From Streptomyces iranensis (GTDB taxonomy: Bacteria; Actinomycetota; Actinomycetes; Streptomycetales; Streptomycetaceae): a stretch of 64,000 nucleotides of DNA. Shown here piece by piece: positions 9,463 to 19,300 of this stretch; position 1 is the stretch's first letter; every line of letters begins with the position of its first letter. Made by a program: the position numbers and the translations under genes. The notes below the pieces were generated by a model that was given only the letters and a program-made list of their open reading frames with translations, had not been told where the DNA came from and made no database searches. The DNA lies in assembly GCF_017874715.1 (NCBI RefSeq), contig NZ_JAGGLR010000031.1:62001-126000 (forward strand), in the 5' to 3' direction.

Positions 9463-10806
9463 CTACAGGGTTGCCCGGGGTGCGGTGGATGCTCGGGCGG
9501 GTTCCGGGGGGCCGTCCAGGGACGTTCGGAACGTCTCCCGGACCCGGGTGAGGGCCATCAAGCCGACCGCGCAGCCGATGATGACGTAGATCGACACGCT
9601 GTAGATCGATCCGGTATCCGCGTACAGGGAAGCGGCGATGGCTCCCGCCGGAGCACCGAATATGACCGAGGACATCTGGTAACTCATCGAGGCACCGCTG
9701 TAGCGCACTTCGGTGGGGAAGAGCTCGGCGAGGTAGCTGGACTGCACCGCGAAACTGGCCGCGTGGCAGATGCTCCAGCCAAGCGCCACCGCGACGACGA
9801 CACCGATCAGCGACCCGGTTGAAATGAGCCAGTAGAACGGCAGGGCCAGGATGAGCCAGCCGAAACCACCGATGGCGTACACGGGTTTCCGCCCGATCTT
9901 GTCGGACAGCACGCTGAAGGCGATGTAGGTGGGGATGCTCAACAGCGAGCCCACCATACCGGCGACCAACACCCAGGAAGCGGGCTTGCCGAGGGTATCC
10001 GTGACATAGGTGCCGAAGTACGAGTTCAACCCGTAGGAGCCGACGGCGAACGGTGCTTGCATCACGATGCTCCACACCAGCACCTTCCAGTGGTTGCGCA
10101 ACAGCGCTCCGAGAGGGAAGGAGCCGTGACCTCCGCTGCGGGCCTTGGAGGCGGTGAAGACCGGAGAATCCATGATCCTCAGCCGAACGTAGAGCCCGAT
10201 GAAGATGAAGGCACCACCGATGAGGAAGGCCACCCGCCAACCGCCTCGCTCGAAGCCATCGCGCCCCACGGCGAGCAGGGTCAGTTGCAGAACCGCGTTG
10301 GAGAGGAAGAACCCGATCGGGTTGCCCAGTTGGGGAAACAATCCGTAGAGGCCGCGTTTCCCAGGGGGCGCGTGTTCGACGGCCAGCAACGCCGCCCCGC
10401 CCCATTCCCCGCCGAGTCCAAAACCCTGACACAGGCGGAGGAAAGTGAGGATGACGGGTGCTGCGAGGCCGATGGAGTCGTAGGTGGGCAGGGCAGCGAT
10501 TCCCAGCGTCGCGCCGCCCATGAGTACGAGGGTTGCGGTCAGGCTGGTCTTCCGGCCCAGCTTGTCACCGTAGTGACCGAACACCGCCGCGCCCACAGGA
10601 CGAGCCACATAGGCCACGCCGAAAACGGCGAACGACTCGATTGTCGCGCTGGCGGGATCGCCCTGCGGAAAGAATATGTGGGGAAAGACGATCGAGGAGC
10701 ACAGCACGAAGAGGAAGAAGTCATACCACTCGATCACCGTGCCGACCATGCTCGCGAAAGCGATGCGTTTCAACGGTGTGCCGTCGTGTGCTTGTGCGTT
10801 TGGCAT
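9463..10806 (-). CDS. MFS transporter, metabolite:proton symporter (MHS) family
   Basis: The 447-residue protein has about 12 hydrophobic segments and the hallmarks of the MHS branch of the major facilitator superfamily: the N-terminal ASMVGTVIEWYDFFLFV, the loop motif GHYGDKLGRKTSL, and RLCQGFGLGGEWGGAALLA. Relatives import organic acids, betaines or similar metabolites with protons. It is the last gene of a minus-strand run and lies downstream of gamma-glutamyltransferase, so it may import a compound degraded by this cluster. A good ribosome site (GGAGAG) precedes the ATG. The substrate is not predictable from sequence. Confidence 0.9.
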   Translation of the reverse strand: MPNAQAHDGTPLKRIAFASMVGTVIEWYDFFLFVLCSSIVFPHIFFPQGDPASATIESFAVFGVAYVARPVGAAVFGHYGDKLGRKTSLTATLVLMGGATLGIAALPTYDSIGLAAPVILTFLRLCQGFGLGGEWGGAALLAVEHAPPGKRGLYGLFPQLGNPIGFFLSNAVLQLTLLAVGRDGFERGGWRVAFLIGGAFIFIGLYVRLRIMDSPVFTASKARSGGHGSFPLGALLRNHWKVLVWSIVMQAPFAVGSYGLNSYFGTYVTDTLGKPASWVLVAGMVGSLLSIPTYIAFSVLSDKIGRKPVYAIGGFGWLILALPFYWLISTGSLIGVVVAVALGWSICHAASFAVQSSYLAELFPTEVRYSGASMSYQMSSVIFGAPAGAIAASLYADTGSIYSVSIYVIIGCAVGLMALTRVRETFRTSLDGPPEPARASTAPRATL

Positions 10807-10905
10807 TGTTCTCTCCGGGCGTCGGGCTTGGATGAGCGGAATCCGGCGGCACCGTGTGCGCTGCCTCCCCCCGGACGTACTGCTGCCGGGGGAGCCCGCG
10901 GTGGA

Positions 10906-12693
10906 CTACAGCGCCGCGGTGCTCGCGATCGTGAACGGATCCGCCGCGGCGGTGCGTTGGTGCCGGTCCGCGGCGCAGGCGACCGGACGTGCGAGTTCGT
11001 AGGAGAAGGGCTCGTGCTCCTCCGGTACGGTCACCGTGGTGTAGCCCCGGAGCGAGAGTGCCTCGTGTTCGGCGTCGTCGACGCGCTCGGAGACCAGTAC
11101 CGCGGTACCGCCGGCGTCGATGCGGGGCGCGCTGATCGCTTCCTGTATCCCCAGGCCCCGGTCGACGACGTTGGACAGCACCTGGGTGACCGCGCTGATG
11201 ATCCTCCTGCCGCCGGGCGCGCCCAGGGCGATGGTCTGCTCACCGTCGATGCGGCGAGCGATGAGCGGGCCCATGTTGGCCAGCGGGCGTTTGCCCGGGG
11301 CGATGGAGTTCGCGGCACCAGGAGAGGCGTTGAACCACGCCATCGCCGAGTCGAACAGCAACCCGGTACCCGGTGGGACGATCTTGTTGCCGAAGGCGTT
11401 GGCCGCCGTGTGAGTGCAGGAAACCGTCATTCCGTCGGCGTCGATGACCGAGAAGTGGGTTGTTCCGTGATCCAGGTTCAACGTGCCACCGCCGGATGCG
11501 ACGGCATGAGACGGCGGTTCGCCGGTCCGCGGCCAGGGGTCGTGCACCGCGCGCCCGGCGAATTCCTCCCACGGCGGAGCCCCGCCCGGGGCCGTCCAGG
11601 GGGTCATCTCGTCCGCGCCGATGCGGTCCGCGAGGGCACCGGTGTAGGACTCGCTCAGCAACGTCCGGAGGGGAACGCGCACGAAATCCGGGTCGGCCAG
11701 CCAGTGGTACCGGTCGACGAACGCGCGGCGAGAGGCCTGGGCGATCAGGTGCAAGCGGTCCGTGCCGGCACGGCCGAGGTCGAAGTGTTCGAGGAGGGCG
11801 AGGATCTGCAACTCGGTCCACGCGCCGCAGGGTGAGGCCGGTGCCAGCACCTCCCAGTCGCGATAGCGCAACCGCAGGGGCGCCCCGATGACCGGGCGGT
11901 ACGAGGCGAGGTCCTGCTCGGTCAGGACTCCACCCAGATCCGCGAAGGCGCCGCCGATGGCCCTGGCCACAGGGCCTTCGTACAGTCCGGCCCGGCCCTG
12001 GTCGGCGACGCGCTCCAGTGTCGAGCCGAGATCCTGTTGCCGTAGCAGGGGACCGGTACCCAGCGACGCCTGGCCGTGGTAGGCGGGCACCGGGGGCAAA
12101 CCCTGTTCGGTGAGGAAGATTCGCGCGGCGTCGGGGTGGGCGCGCAGTTCCGGGAGGGCGGCCAGGGTCTGGAGGGCGTGGTAACTGTCGACGACGAACC
12201 CGTTGTGGGCCAGTTCGATGGCCGGCCCGAAGACCTGGGTGCGGGGCAGCCGCCCGAGCTCTTCGTGGGCGGCCAGCAGCCCCGCCACCGTGGCCGGTAC
12301 GCCACAGGCGAGTGGGCCTTCCACATTGGCGTCGTCGATGACCGCGGACACCGCGACGAGGCGGGTCCCTTCCTGTCGTCCGGCGAGGGTGAACATGTCC
12401 GGCCTGGCGCCCTGGGGTGCCCGTGCCGGGAACTCGATCGACCAGTCCCGGCCCCGTGCCGGGTCGTGGACGAGCATGAACCCGCTCCCGCCCAGCGTCG
12501 TTTCGGTGGGTTCGACGACACCGGCGACCAGGCCGCAGGCCACGGCCGCGTCCACGGCATTTCCCCCTGCCTCCAGCATCCTCAGCGCGGCATCGGTGGA
12601 GTGAGACCTGGCGGCCGCGACAACGGCGCCACTTCCGCGTGCCGGGCGCCGATCCACCCATTGCGCACCGCGCCGCATATCAGGCATCGTCAC
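10906..12693 (-). CDS. Gamma-glutamyltransferase (Ntn-hydrolase)
   Basis: The 595-residue precursor has the N-terminal large-subunit motif AARSHSTDAALRMLEAGGNAVDAAVA and the self-cleavage site LDHGTTHFSVIDADG. The first Thr of that TTH (about residue 411) would become the nucleophile of the small subunit. GAPGGRRIISAVTQVLSN near the C-terminus is also conserved. The family cleaves gamma-glutamyl amide bonds such as those of glutathione or gamma-glutamylated amines. No clear signal peptide is seen, which argues for a cytoplasmic role, possibly removing glutamate from a gamma-glutamylated catabolic intermediate (inference). GTG 12693 is taken as the start because AAGGAG lies 7 bp upstream. Confidence 0.9.
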   Translation of the reverse strand: MTMPDMRRGAQWVDRRPARGSGAVVAAARSHSTDAALRMLEAGGNAVDAAVACGLVAGVVEPTETTLGGSGFMLVHDPARGRDWSIEFPARAPQGARPDMFTLAGRQEGTRLVAVSAVIDDANVEGPLACGVPATVAGLLAAHEELGRLPRTQVFGPAIELAHNGFVVDSYHALQTLAALPELRAHPDAARIFLTEQGLPPVPAYHGQASLGTGPLLRQQDLGSTLERVADQGRAGLYEGPVARAIGGAFADLGGVLTEQDLASYRPVIGAPLRLRYRDWEVLAPASPCGAWTELQILALLEHFDLGRAGTDRLHLIAQASRRAFVDRYHWLADPDFVRVPLRTLLSESYTGALADRIGADEMTPWTAPGGAPPWEEFAGRAVHDPWPRTGEPPSHAVASGGGTLNLDHGTTHFSVIDADGMTVSCTHTAANAFGNKIVPPGTGLLFDSAMAWFNASPGAANSIAPGKRPLANMGPLIARRIDGEQTIALGAPGGRRIISAVTQVLSNVVDRGLGIQEAISAPRIDAGGTAVLVSERVDDAEHEALSLRGYTTVTVPEEHEPFSYELARPVACAADRHQRTAAADPFTIASTAAL

Positions 12694-12746
12694 GAACGAC
12701 TCCTTTGGAGGCAGGGAAACTTGTACGCCTGTGACATGCCGTGGGC

Positions 12747-14459
12747 TCAGTTGCCACTGCGGGTGAAGAGCTTGATCACCTTGCGCAGCGCGGGCTGCCG
12801 CGCGGCCAGGTAGCCGACCTCACGCCCGAGCCTCGTGCCCATGACGACATCCGGCACCGAGCGGTGCGAGGCGGTACGGGCGGGTGCCGCCTTGCCCGGC
12901 GTACGGCCCGCGAGGTCGTCGAGCACGACCTTCGCGGCGTTGTGGCCGTTCGCCCCCATGACGCCGCCGCCCGGATGGGTTCCGGAGCCGCACAAGTAGT
13001 AGCCCTTCACCGGTGTGCGGTAGTCCGCGAGTTCCGGCGTGGGGCGGCTGCCGAAGAGCTGCTCCAGGAACATCGCGCCGTGGAAGATGTTGCCGCCGGT
13101 CAGACCGTAGTCGCGGTCGAGGTCCAGCGGGGTGATCACGACCCGGTCCAGAATGTGTCCGCGCAGGTTGGGCGCGTAGCGGTACAGGTTCTCCAGCACC
13201 GCGTCCGCGAACTCGTCCCTGGCCTTGTCCCAGGTGGTGCCGGACAGCTCGAAAGGCAACTGCTGCACGCCGAGCGTCATGGTGTGCAGGCCCTCCGGTG
13301 CCAGGCCGGGGTCCGTCGTCGACTGGATCATGGCCTCGATGACGTACTCCTCGGGGAGGACACCTCGCCGCTGTGCCTCCCACGCCAGCTCGAAGTTCTC
13401 GACCGAGGCACCCATGATCTGCTGCGCCTCGTGCTGCGGTCCCTTGCCGGCGGGGAAGCCCACGTACTCGGGGAGTTCGTCGATGAGCAGGTGGATCCGG
13501 GCCATCGAGCCCCGGTTGTCGTAGGCGCCGACCGCCTTCTCCAGCGAGGGCTTGAGAGTGCCCTTGGGCAGGAGCTTCAGCATGGAGCGGGCGGGGTCGG
13601 CATTGGACAGGACGACCGGTGCGAGGATCTCCGCACCCGAGACGAGCCGCACACCGCGGGCCCGTCCGCCGGAGACCAGCACCTCCTCGACGGGGGCGCT
13701 GAGCCGTACCTCGGTGCCGTGTGCCTCGGCCGCGCGGGCCATGGCCTGGGTGATGCCGCCCATGCCGCCCTTGACCAGGCCCCACTGGCCCAGGTGTCCC
13801 TTGAACTCGCCGACGGAATGGTGTCCGTAGACGTATCCGGTGCCCGGCGTCGACGGTCCGCCCCAGACCGAGATCATGCCGAAGAAGGTGAACAGGCCCT
13901 TGATGTGTTCGGACTCGAAGTAGCGGTCGAGCAGATCCTTGGTGGAGGACAGCACGAACTCGTCGAACAGGTCCTCGCAGCCCGCCTCCTCGAAGGCCCG
14001 CAGCACCTCGGAACGGCTTGTCGGCGGCCGCATCAGGAACGGGGTGATGATCGAGGCGAACTGCTTGACACGCAGACCGAAGTCGAGGAACGACCTGGCG
14101 TCGGCCTTGGAGAACTTCTCCAGCTCCTTGAGCGTGCGGTCGATGTCCTTCCACATGAACATATGGCTGCCGTCCTCGAAGATGACGACCTCCATGGCCT
14201 CGGTCTGGTACATCTCGAGGCCGTGGCGTTCCAGGTCGAGGTCGTTGATGATCTCGGGGCGGAGCAGGCCGGCGATGAACGCGCACGAGGACCATCGGGA
14301 CTCGGATCCCGGGATGAGCCGTTCGGTCGTGCACGCACCGCCGACGACGTCACGGGCTTCGAGGACGAGCACCCGCTTGCCCGCTCGGGCGAGGTAGTTG
14401 GCGGAGATCAGCCCGTTGTGACCGGCTCCGATGACGATGGCGTCGTAGGACTGCGGCAT
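12747..14459 (-). CDS. CrtI/phytoene-desaturase-type FAD-dependent oxidoreductase
   Basis: The 570-residue protein opens with a dinucleotide-binding motif (AIVIGAGHNGLISANYLARA) and continues with VLEARDVVGGACTTERLIPG. It ends with the second FAD signature YYLCGSGTHPGGGVMGANGHNAAK. This places it in the phytoene desaturase/amine oxidase-like flavoprotein group, whose bacterial members include many non-carotenoid oxidases. No carotenoid genes are nearby, so oxidation of an amine- or alcohol-derived intermediate of this cluster is more likely (inference). Its ATG lies 2 bp after the stop of the REDY-like gene, so the two are probably co-translated and may work together. Confidence 0.85.
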   Translation of the reverse strand: MPQSYDAIVIGAGHNGLISANYLARAGKRVLVLEARDVVGGACTTERLIPGSESRWSSCAFIAGLLRPEIINDLDLERHGLEMYQTEAMEVVIFEDGSHMFMWKDIDRTLKELEKFSKADARSFLDFGLRVKQFASIITPFLMRPPTSRSEVLRAFEEAGCEDLFDEFVLSSTKDLLDRYFESEHIKGLFTFFGMISVWGGPSTPGTGYVYGHHSVGEFKGHLGQWGLVKGGMGGITQAMARAAEAHGTEVRLSAPVEEVLVSGGRARGVRLVSGAEILAPVVLSNADPARSMLKLLPKGTLKPSLEKAVGAYDNRGSMARIHLLIDELPEYVGFPAGKGPQHEAQQIMGASVENFELAWEAQRRGVLPEEYVIEAMIQSTTDPGLAPEGLHTMTLGVQQLPFELSGTTWDKARDEFADAVLENLYRYAPNLRGHILDRVVITPLDLDRDYGLTGGNIFHGAMFLEQLFGSRPTPELADYRTPVKGYYLCGSGTHPGGGVMGANGHNAAKVVLDDLAGRTPGKAAPARTASHRSVPDVVMGTRLGREVGYLAARQPALRKVIKLFTRSGN

Positions 14460-14461
14460 GG

Positions 14462-14812
14462 TTACTGCCCCCTCAGGATCGGGACGACGAACGAGGAGCG
14501 GACGGACGCCGGGTCGACGAGCTCGTCGAATCCGGACATCACCGGGCGGAGCGACGGATGGTGGTCGCGGACCCGCACCCAGGCGTTCCAGTCGCTGAGC
14601 TCCATCACTTCGACGATGTCGGCGCCGACCGCCTCCCCGGTCGGGCCCGCGACCCGGAAGGCGTCGAAACGCGTGACGATGTCCGAGTGGGCCAGGCACA
14701 GGGGCTGGTCGACGGTGGCCGAGAACTCCGCGAACCGGTCCGGCGGGATGCCGGGGCGCATTCGGAACATGTTGACGACCAGAGCGCGGCCGTCGGGGGT
14801 GGGCTGTGCCAT
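14462..14812 (-). CDS. REDY/HapK-like small protein
   Basis: This 116-residue protein resembles RedY/HapK-type proteins. It has the alpha/beta-barrel pattern of an early strand (ALVVNMFRMRPGIPPDRFAE), a middle DIVTRFDAFRVAG, then DIVEVMELSDWNAWVRVRDH and a C-terminal DPASVRSSFVVPILRG. Named relatives occur in prodiginine clusters, but homologues of unknown function are widespread. Here no prodiginine genes are present; it sits between an aldehyde dehydrogenase and a CrtI-type flavoprotein in an apparent operon. AAGGAA precedes the start. The specific role is unknown; it might be an accessory or substrate-handling partner of the flavoprotein 2 bp downstream. Confidence 0.7.
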   Translation of the reverse strand: MAQPTPDGRALVVNMFRMRPGIPPDRFAEFSATVDQPLCLAHSDIVTRFDAFRVAGPTGEAVGADIVEVMELSDWNAWVRVRDHHPSLRPVMSGFDELVDPASVRSSFVVPILRGQ

Positions 14813-14875
14813 CGGATTCCTTGGATGAGGATGAGAGGGACGGGGAGCGGATACGGTCGGCGCGGCCGGTGGCCG

Positions 14876-16315
14876 TCAGCCCTCCACGAGGTTGACCATC
14901 ACATGCTTGATCTCGGTGTATTCCTCCAGCGAGTACATCGACATGTCGTTGCCGTGCCCCGACTGCTTGAAGCCGCCGTGCGGCATCTCGGAGACGATGG
15001 GCAGGTGTTCGTTGATCCACACCGTGCCGAACTGAAGCCGGCGGGCCGCCCGCATGGAGCGCGACACACTGGAGGTGAAGACGGAGGCGGCCAGCCCGTA
15101 CTCGATGTCGTTGGCCCAGGCGAGCGCCTGCTCCTCGTCGGCGAAGGGCGTGGTGGTGACGACCGGTCCGAACACCTCCCTCTGCACGATCTCGGAACGC
15201 TGCGGCGCGCCGACGAGCAGCGTGGGCCTGTACCAGAAGCCGGGGCCGTCGGCCGGGCCGCCGACCGCCAGTTCGGCGTGTCCCTCCTCCAGGGCCCGGT
15301 CGACGAAGCCCGCGACCCGGTCCCGATGGGCCTGGGAGATCACCGGTCCCATCTCGGTGGCGGGCAGCCGTGGGTCGCCCATCCTGATGTCCGCGACCGC
15401 CTTCGCCAGTTCGGATGCGAAGTCGTCGTGGATCGATTCGGCCACGTAGACGCGGGAGGCGGCCATGCAGTCCTGGCCGGAGTTGCCGTAGCCGCCCTCG
15501 CGGATCTTGCGGACGGCGAGTTCGATGTCGGCGTCCTCGAAGACGAGGACCGGTGCCTTGCCCCCGAGCTCGAGATGCAGACGCTTGAGGTTGCCGCTCG
15601 CGGCGACCGCGACTCGCTTTCCCGTGGAGGTGTCCCCGGTCAGCGAGGTCATCCGTACGCGGGGGTGCCCGGTGATGGCCGCGCCCACGGTGTCGCCGTG
15701 CCCGGTGACCACGTTGAGCACACCCTCGGGGAAGAGGTCGGCCGCGAGCTCGGCGAGCCTGAGCGCGGTCAGCGGGGTCTGCTCGCTCGGTTTCAGGACC
15801 AGGGTGTTGCCCGTCATCAGCGCGGGGCCGATCTTCCATACGGCCATGACCAGCGGGAAGTTCCACGGAGCCACGCTGCCTACGACGCCCAGGGGGTCGC
15901 GGCGGATGAAGCTGGTGTGGGTGGGGGAGTACTCGCCGGCCGCCTTGCCCTCCAGGACGCGTGCGGCGCCGGCGAAGAATCGGAAGTTGTCGACCGCGAA
16001 GTCCACTTCCTCCCGGGCGATGTGCAGGGGCTTGCCGACGTTGGCCGACTCCAGGGCGGCGATCTCCTCGGCGTGCTCCTCCACCCGGTCGGCCAGGCGC
16101 AGCAGGGGCCGGGCGCGTTCCGCCGGAGGGGTCTCCGCCCAGCCCCAGAAGGCGGCGTCCGCGGCGGCGACGGCGCGGTCGACGTCCTCCTTGCCGCCCA
16201 GAGGGACGGTGGCGATCGTCTCGCCCGTCGCCGGGTTGAGCACGTCCTCGGTCTTTCCGGAGACGGCGGGGACGGCGTTTCCGGCGATGAACATCGACAG
16301 GTCGGTGGTGGTCAT
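14876..16315 (-). CDS. NAD(P)+-dependent aldehyde dehydrogenase
   Basis: The 479-residue protein has the full aldehyde dehydrogenase signature: VAPWNFPLVMAVWKIGPALM (oxyanion Asn), LKPSEQTPLTA, the Glu motif LHLELGGKAPVLVF and the catalytic cysteine in GQDCMAASRVYV. The closest style is that of gamma-aminobutyraldehyde/betaine aldehyde dehydrogenases. It lies 13 bp downstream of the kinase/aminotransferase-fold fusion, so it probably oxidises the aldehyde that enzyme releases to the corresponding acid in the cytosol (inference). No transmembrane segment or signal peptide is visible. Confidence 0.93.
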   Translation of the reverse strand: MTTTDLSMFIAGNAVPAVSGKTEDVLNPATGETIATVPLGGKEDVDRAVAAADAAFWGWAETPPAERARPLLRLADRVEEHAEEIAALESANVGKPLHIAREEVDFAVDNFRFFAGAARVLEGKAAGEYSPTHTSFIRRDPLGVVGSVAPWNFPLVMAVWKIGPALMTGNTLVLKPSEQTPLTALRLAELAADLFPEGVLNVVTGHGDTVGAAITGHPRVRMTSLTGDTSTGKRVAVAASGNLKRLHLELGGKAPVLVFEDADIELAVRKIREGGYGNSGQDCMAASRVYVAESIHDDFASELAKAVADIRMGDPRLPATEMGPVISQAHRDRVAGFVDRALEEGHAELAVGGPADGPGFWYRPTLLVGAPQRSEIVQREVFGPVVTTTPFADEEQALAWANDIEYGLAASVFTSSVSRSMRAARRLQFGTVWINEHLPIVSEMPHGGFKQSGHGNDMSMYSLEEYTEIKHVMVNLVEG

Positions 16316-16328
16316 GAGAGCGGCGTCC

Positions 16329-19300
16329 TCACTTCTTGGGGAACGTGGTGCCGGGCCCGGCGCCGACGGCGGCTTCGGACATGGAGAGTCCGGGCAGGGA
16401 CAGAACCTCCGCGAGCGCCTCGACGTAGAGGTCCACGTGCTCGCGCCGGAAGGTCATGGGGGGTTTGATCTTGAGGACGTTGTCATGCACGCCGTTCGGG
16501 AAGACGACGGTGCCCCGTTCCTTCATCAGCTCGGTGACCTGGAACGCCTCCGCGGTCGCCGGCTTCTTGGTGGCACGGTCCCGGACGAGTTCCACACCGA
16601 GGTAAAGCCCCCGGGCGCGGACATCGCCGATGAGCGGCTGCGTCTCCTGGAGCTGCCGCAGGCTCCGCGCGAAGTAGTCCCCGACCTCGGTGGCGTGGGC
16701 CCGCAGCCCGTCGCGCTCGACGATGTCCAGTACGGCCTCGCCGATGGCGCAGGACACCGGGTTGCCGCCGAAGGTGTTGAAGTACTTCATGCCGGTGTCG
16801 AAGGCGTCGGCGATCTCACGGGTGGTCACGACGGCGGCCAGCGGATGGCCGTTGCCCAGCGGCTTGCCCATCGTCACGATGTCCGGGACGACTCCCTGCA
16901 GTTCGAAGCCCCACCAAGGGCCCAGGCGGCCCACCCCGACCTGCACCTCGTCGGAGATGCACAGCGCACCGGCCTGCCTCGCGGCGGCGAACGCGCCGGC
17001 GAGGTAGCCGTCGGGGAAGACGATGTTGCCCGCCGATCCCATGAGCGACTCGGCGATGAAGGCGGCCGGACGCCGTCCGTCGCTGTCGATGCGCTCGATC
17101 ACCCGGGCCGCGTCGCGCGCGTACTTGCCACCGGCGTCCGGGTCGTCGTATCCGTAGGCGCCGCGGTAGCGGTCCGGGATGGCCACCTCGTGGGTGGTGG
17201 GAGGGGCGCCTTGACCACCGGGCCCCTTGTACCGGTTGGGGCTGATGCCGGTGACGACGCCGGTGTTGCCGTGGTAGGCGCCGTCGATGTTGACCACATG
17301 CCGGCGGCCGGTCACCTGGCGGGCGATGCGCAGGGCGAGGTCGTTCGCCTCGCTGCCCGAGCAGACCAGGAAGACGACCTCCAGGGCGTCGGGCAGGGTG
17401 GCGGTCAGCTTCTCCACGTAGCCGGCGATCTGGGGGTAGACGAACCTGCTGTTGGTGTTGAGCTTGCGCATCTGGCGCAGCGCCGCGGCGGTGACCCGGG
17501 GTTCCGCGTGACCGACGTGTGTGACGTTGTTCAGCGAGTCGAGGTAGCCCAGGCCGTCCTCGTCGTAGAACCACACATCGCGTCCGCGGACGAGGTTCAT
17601 CGGCCGTGCGTAGTAGTTGCGCTGGGAGCGGGCGATATGGCGGGACCGGATGGCGAGCACGTCGTCGACGGTCGGCTCCCGATCCGGTTCCGGCACCCGG
17701 CCGAGTCCTGGTGTCGGGTCCGATGTCAGCCGGCGCCAGGCGGCCCGCTGGGACGGGGCGACGCGGCGTGGCGGCGGGAAGGCGGCGAGGTGTGCCGAGG
17801 AGAGCATCTGGATCTGTACGCCGGCCCCCAGGCCGGGCTCGACGTCGCCTTCGCGCACGGTGCCGACCGCCTCTCCGGCCTTGACGGTCTCGCCGGGGAG
17901 ACGGGGGCTGTCGAGGTGCCACCAGAGCGTGAACGACGCGGAGTCGTCGCCGTCGTGGCGCAGCACGAGCGGCCGTTCGTCGGTGGGTGCGGATTCGACG
18001 ACGCCGTGGCCGGGGGAGAGGAGCTCGGTGCCCGCGGCGAGCAGCACGGTCGTGCCCACGCGTATGGTGGCGGGCTCGTGAGGGCCAGGAGCGCGCTGTC
18101 CGGCCCACAACAACGAGGGTTCGAGGTGGCCCAGGACACCGGGGCGGTGGCCCCGGCGGGTGTCGACGGCGTCCCGGACGGCGGCACGGTCGTCCCAGTC
18201 GAGTTCGTCGTAGAGATCGGCGGCCGGGCGTGCGTCGATGTGCACGGCGTCGGCGAAGAGCCCGGTGAGGGCGGCCCCGAGGGCTTCGGCGGCGGGCGAC
18301 GCCTCGGCTGTCGGCAGGGAGCAGGCCGCGCGGAAGGCCGCTTCGGCCAGTTCTGGTGGAATCCGCGCGAGCTTGCGGATGGTCGGCCAGGTGTGCCGCA
18401 TACGTGTCCGCCCGTAGTCGGATCCCGACTCCGCGATCCGCCGGTTCCAGGTGACCGCGTTCATGCACAGACGAGCGGCGGCCAGCGGATACACCACCGC
18501 CAGTTCCTCGGCGGTGAGCGGCAGTATCGACTGGAAGCCGGCCACCACCTCGGTGGCGGCGGCGAGCGGATCGTCCTTGCGGACCATCGCGTATCCGGCC
18601 GCGACCGCCAGCTCGGTGGCCCGGACACTGAACATGGCGTCCCCGACGTCGACGATGCCGCTGATGCGCAGCGTGCCGGTCTCATCGGTGTCGGCGAGTA
18701 CGTTGGCGTCGTTGAGGTCCTGATGAACCACGCTGTGCGGCAGTGTGGCCAGCGCGGGCCTGATGCCGTCGTACCAGGACATGATCCGCCGAACCTCGGT
18801 GACGTCGTTCCGGTCGCTCACGGAAGGCAGCGCTCCGTCGATCACTTCGGACGCGCGGCGCATGTCCCAGTCGTGCTCGGCCAGGCTGTCCGGTCCATCC
18901 ATGCCGGACAGGCCCAGGCTCAGTCGGCCGGCCATCACGCCGAGTTCTCGCAGCAGGCCGGGCGGGTGGTGGCCGATGTCCGCCATCACCAGGCCGGGCA
19001 TCCAGGTCATCACCCGGACCGTGTACGCCTGTCCCTCGTGTTCGACACCGGACTGGAGCGCGCCCGACGTCGTCGGCACGAGTTGCGGCACCGGGAGCTC
19101 GGGGGCTGTCCTGGCCAGGTGCAGCAGCAGGGAGTTCTGCCAGCGGAGTTCGGCCGAGTCGGGTCCGGCGTGGGTCACCCGGACAAAGCGCGGGTGCCCG
19201 GAACCGTCCACGACCTTGAAGTTCTGGTCTATCTCCCCGCCGAGTGGCTCGTGCCCTGTGACGGTGAGGCCGTAATGCCCCTCCAGCACCCGCTCGAGGA

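Noticed and set aside
10057..11835. A 592-codon plus-strand frame opposite the MHS transporter and gamma-glutamyltransferase
   Set aside because: No motif; the opposite strand encodes both conserved proteins.
12747..14459. Carotenoid biosynthesis from the CrtI-like sequence
   Set aside because: No phytoene synthase, lycopene cyclase or other carotenoid genes are nearby, and the gene is embedded in a catabolic run.
14462..14812. Part of a prodiginine cluster because of the REDY-like protein
   Set aside because: No other red-pigment genes occur in the window; the family is broader than prodiginine pathways.
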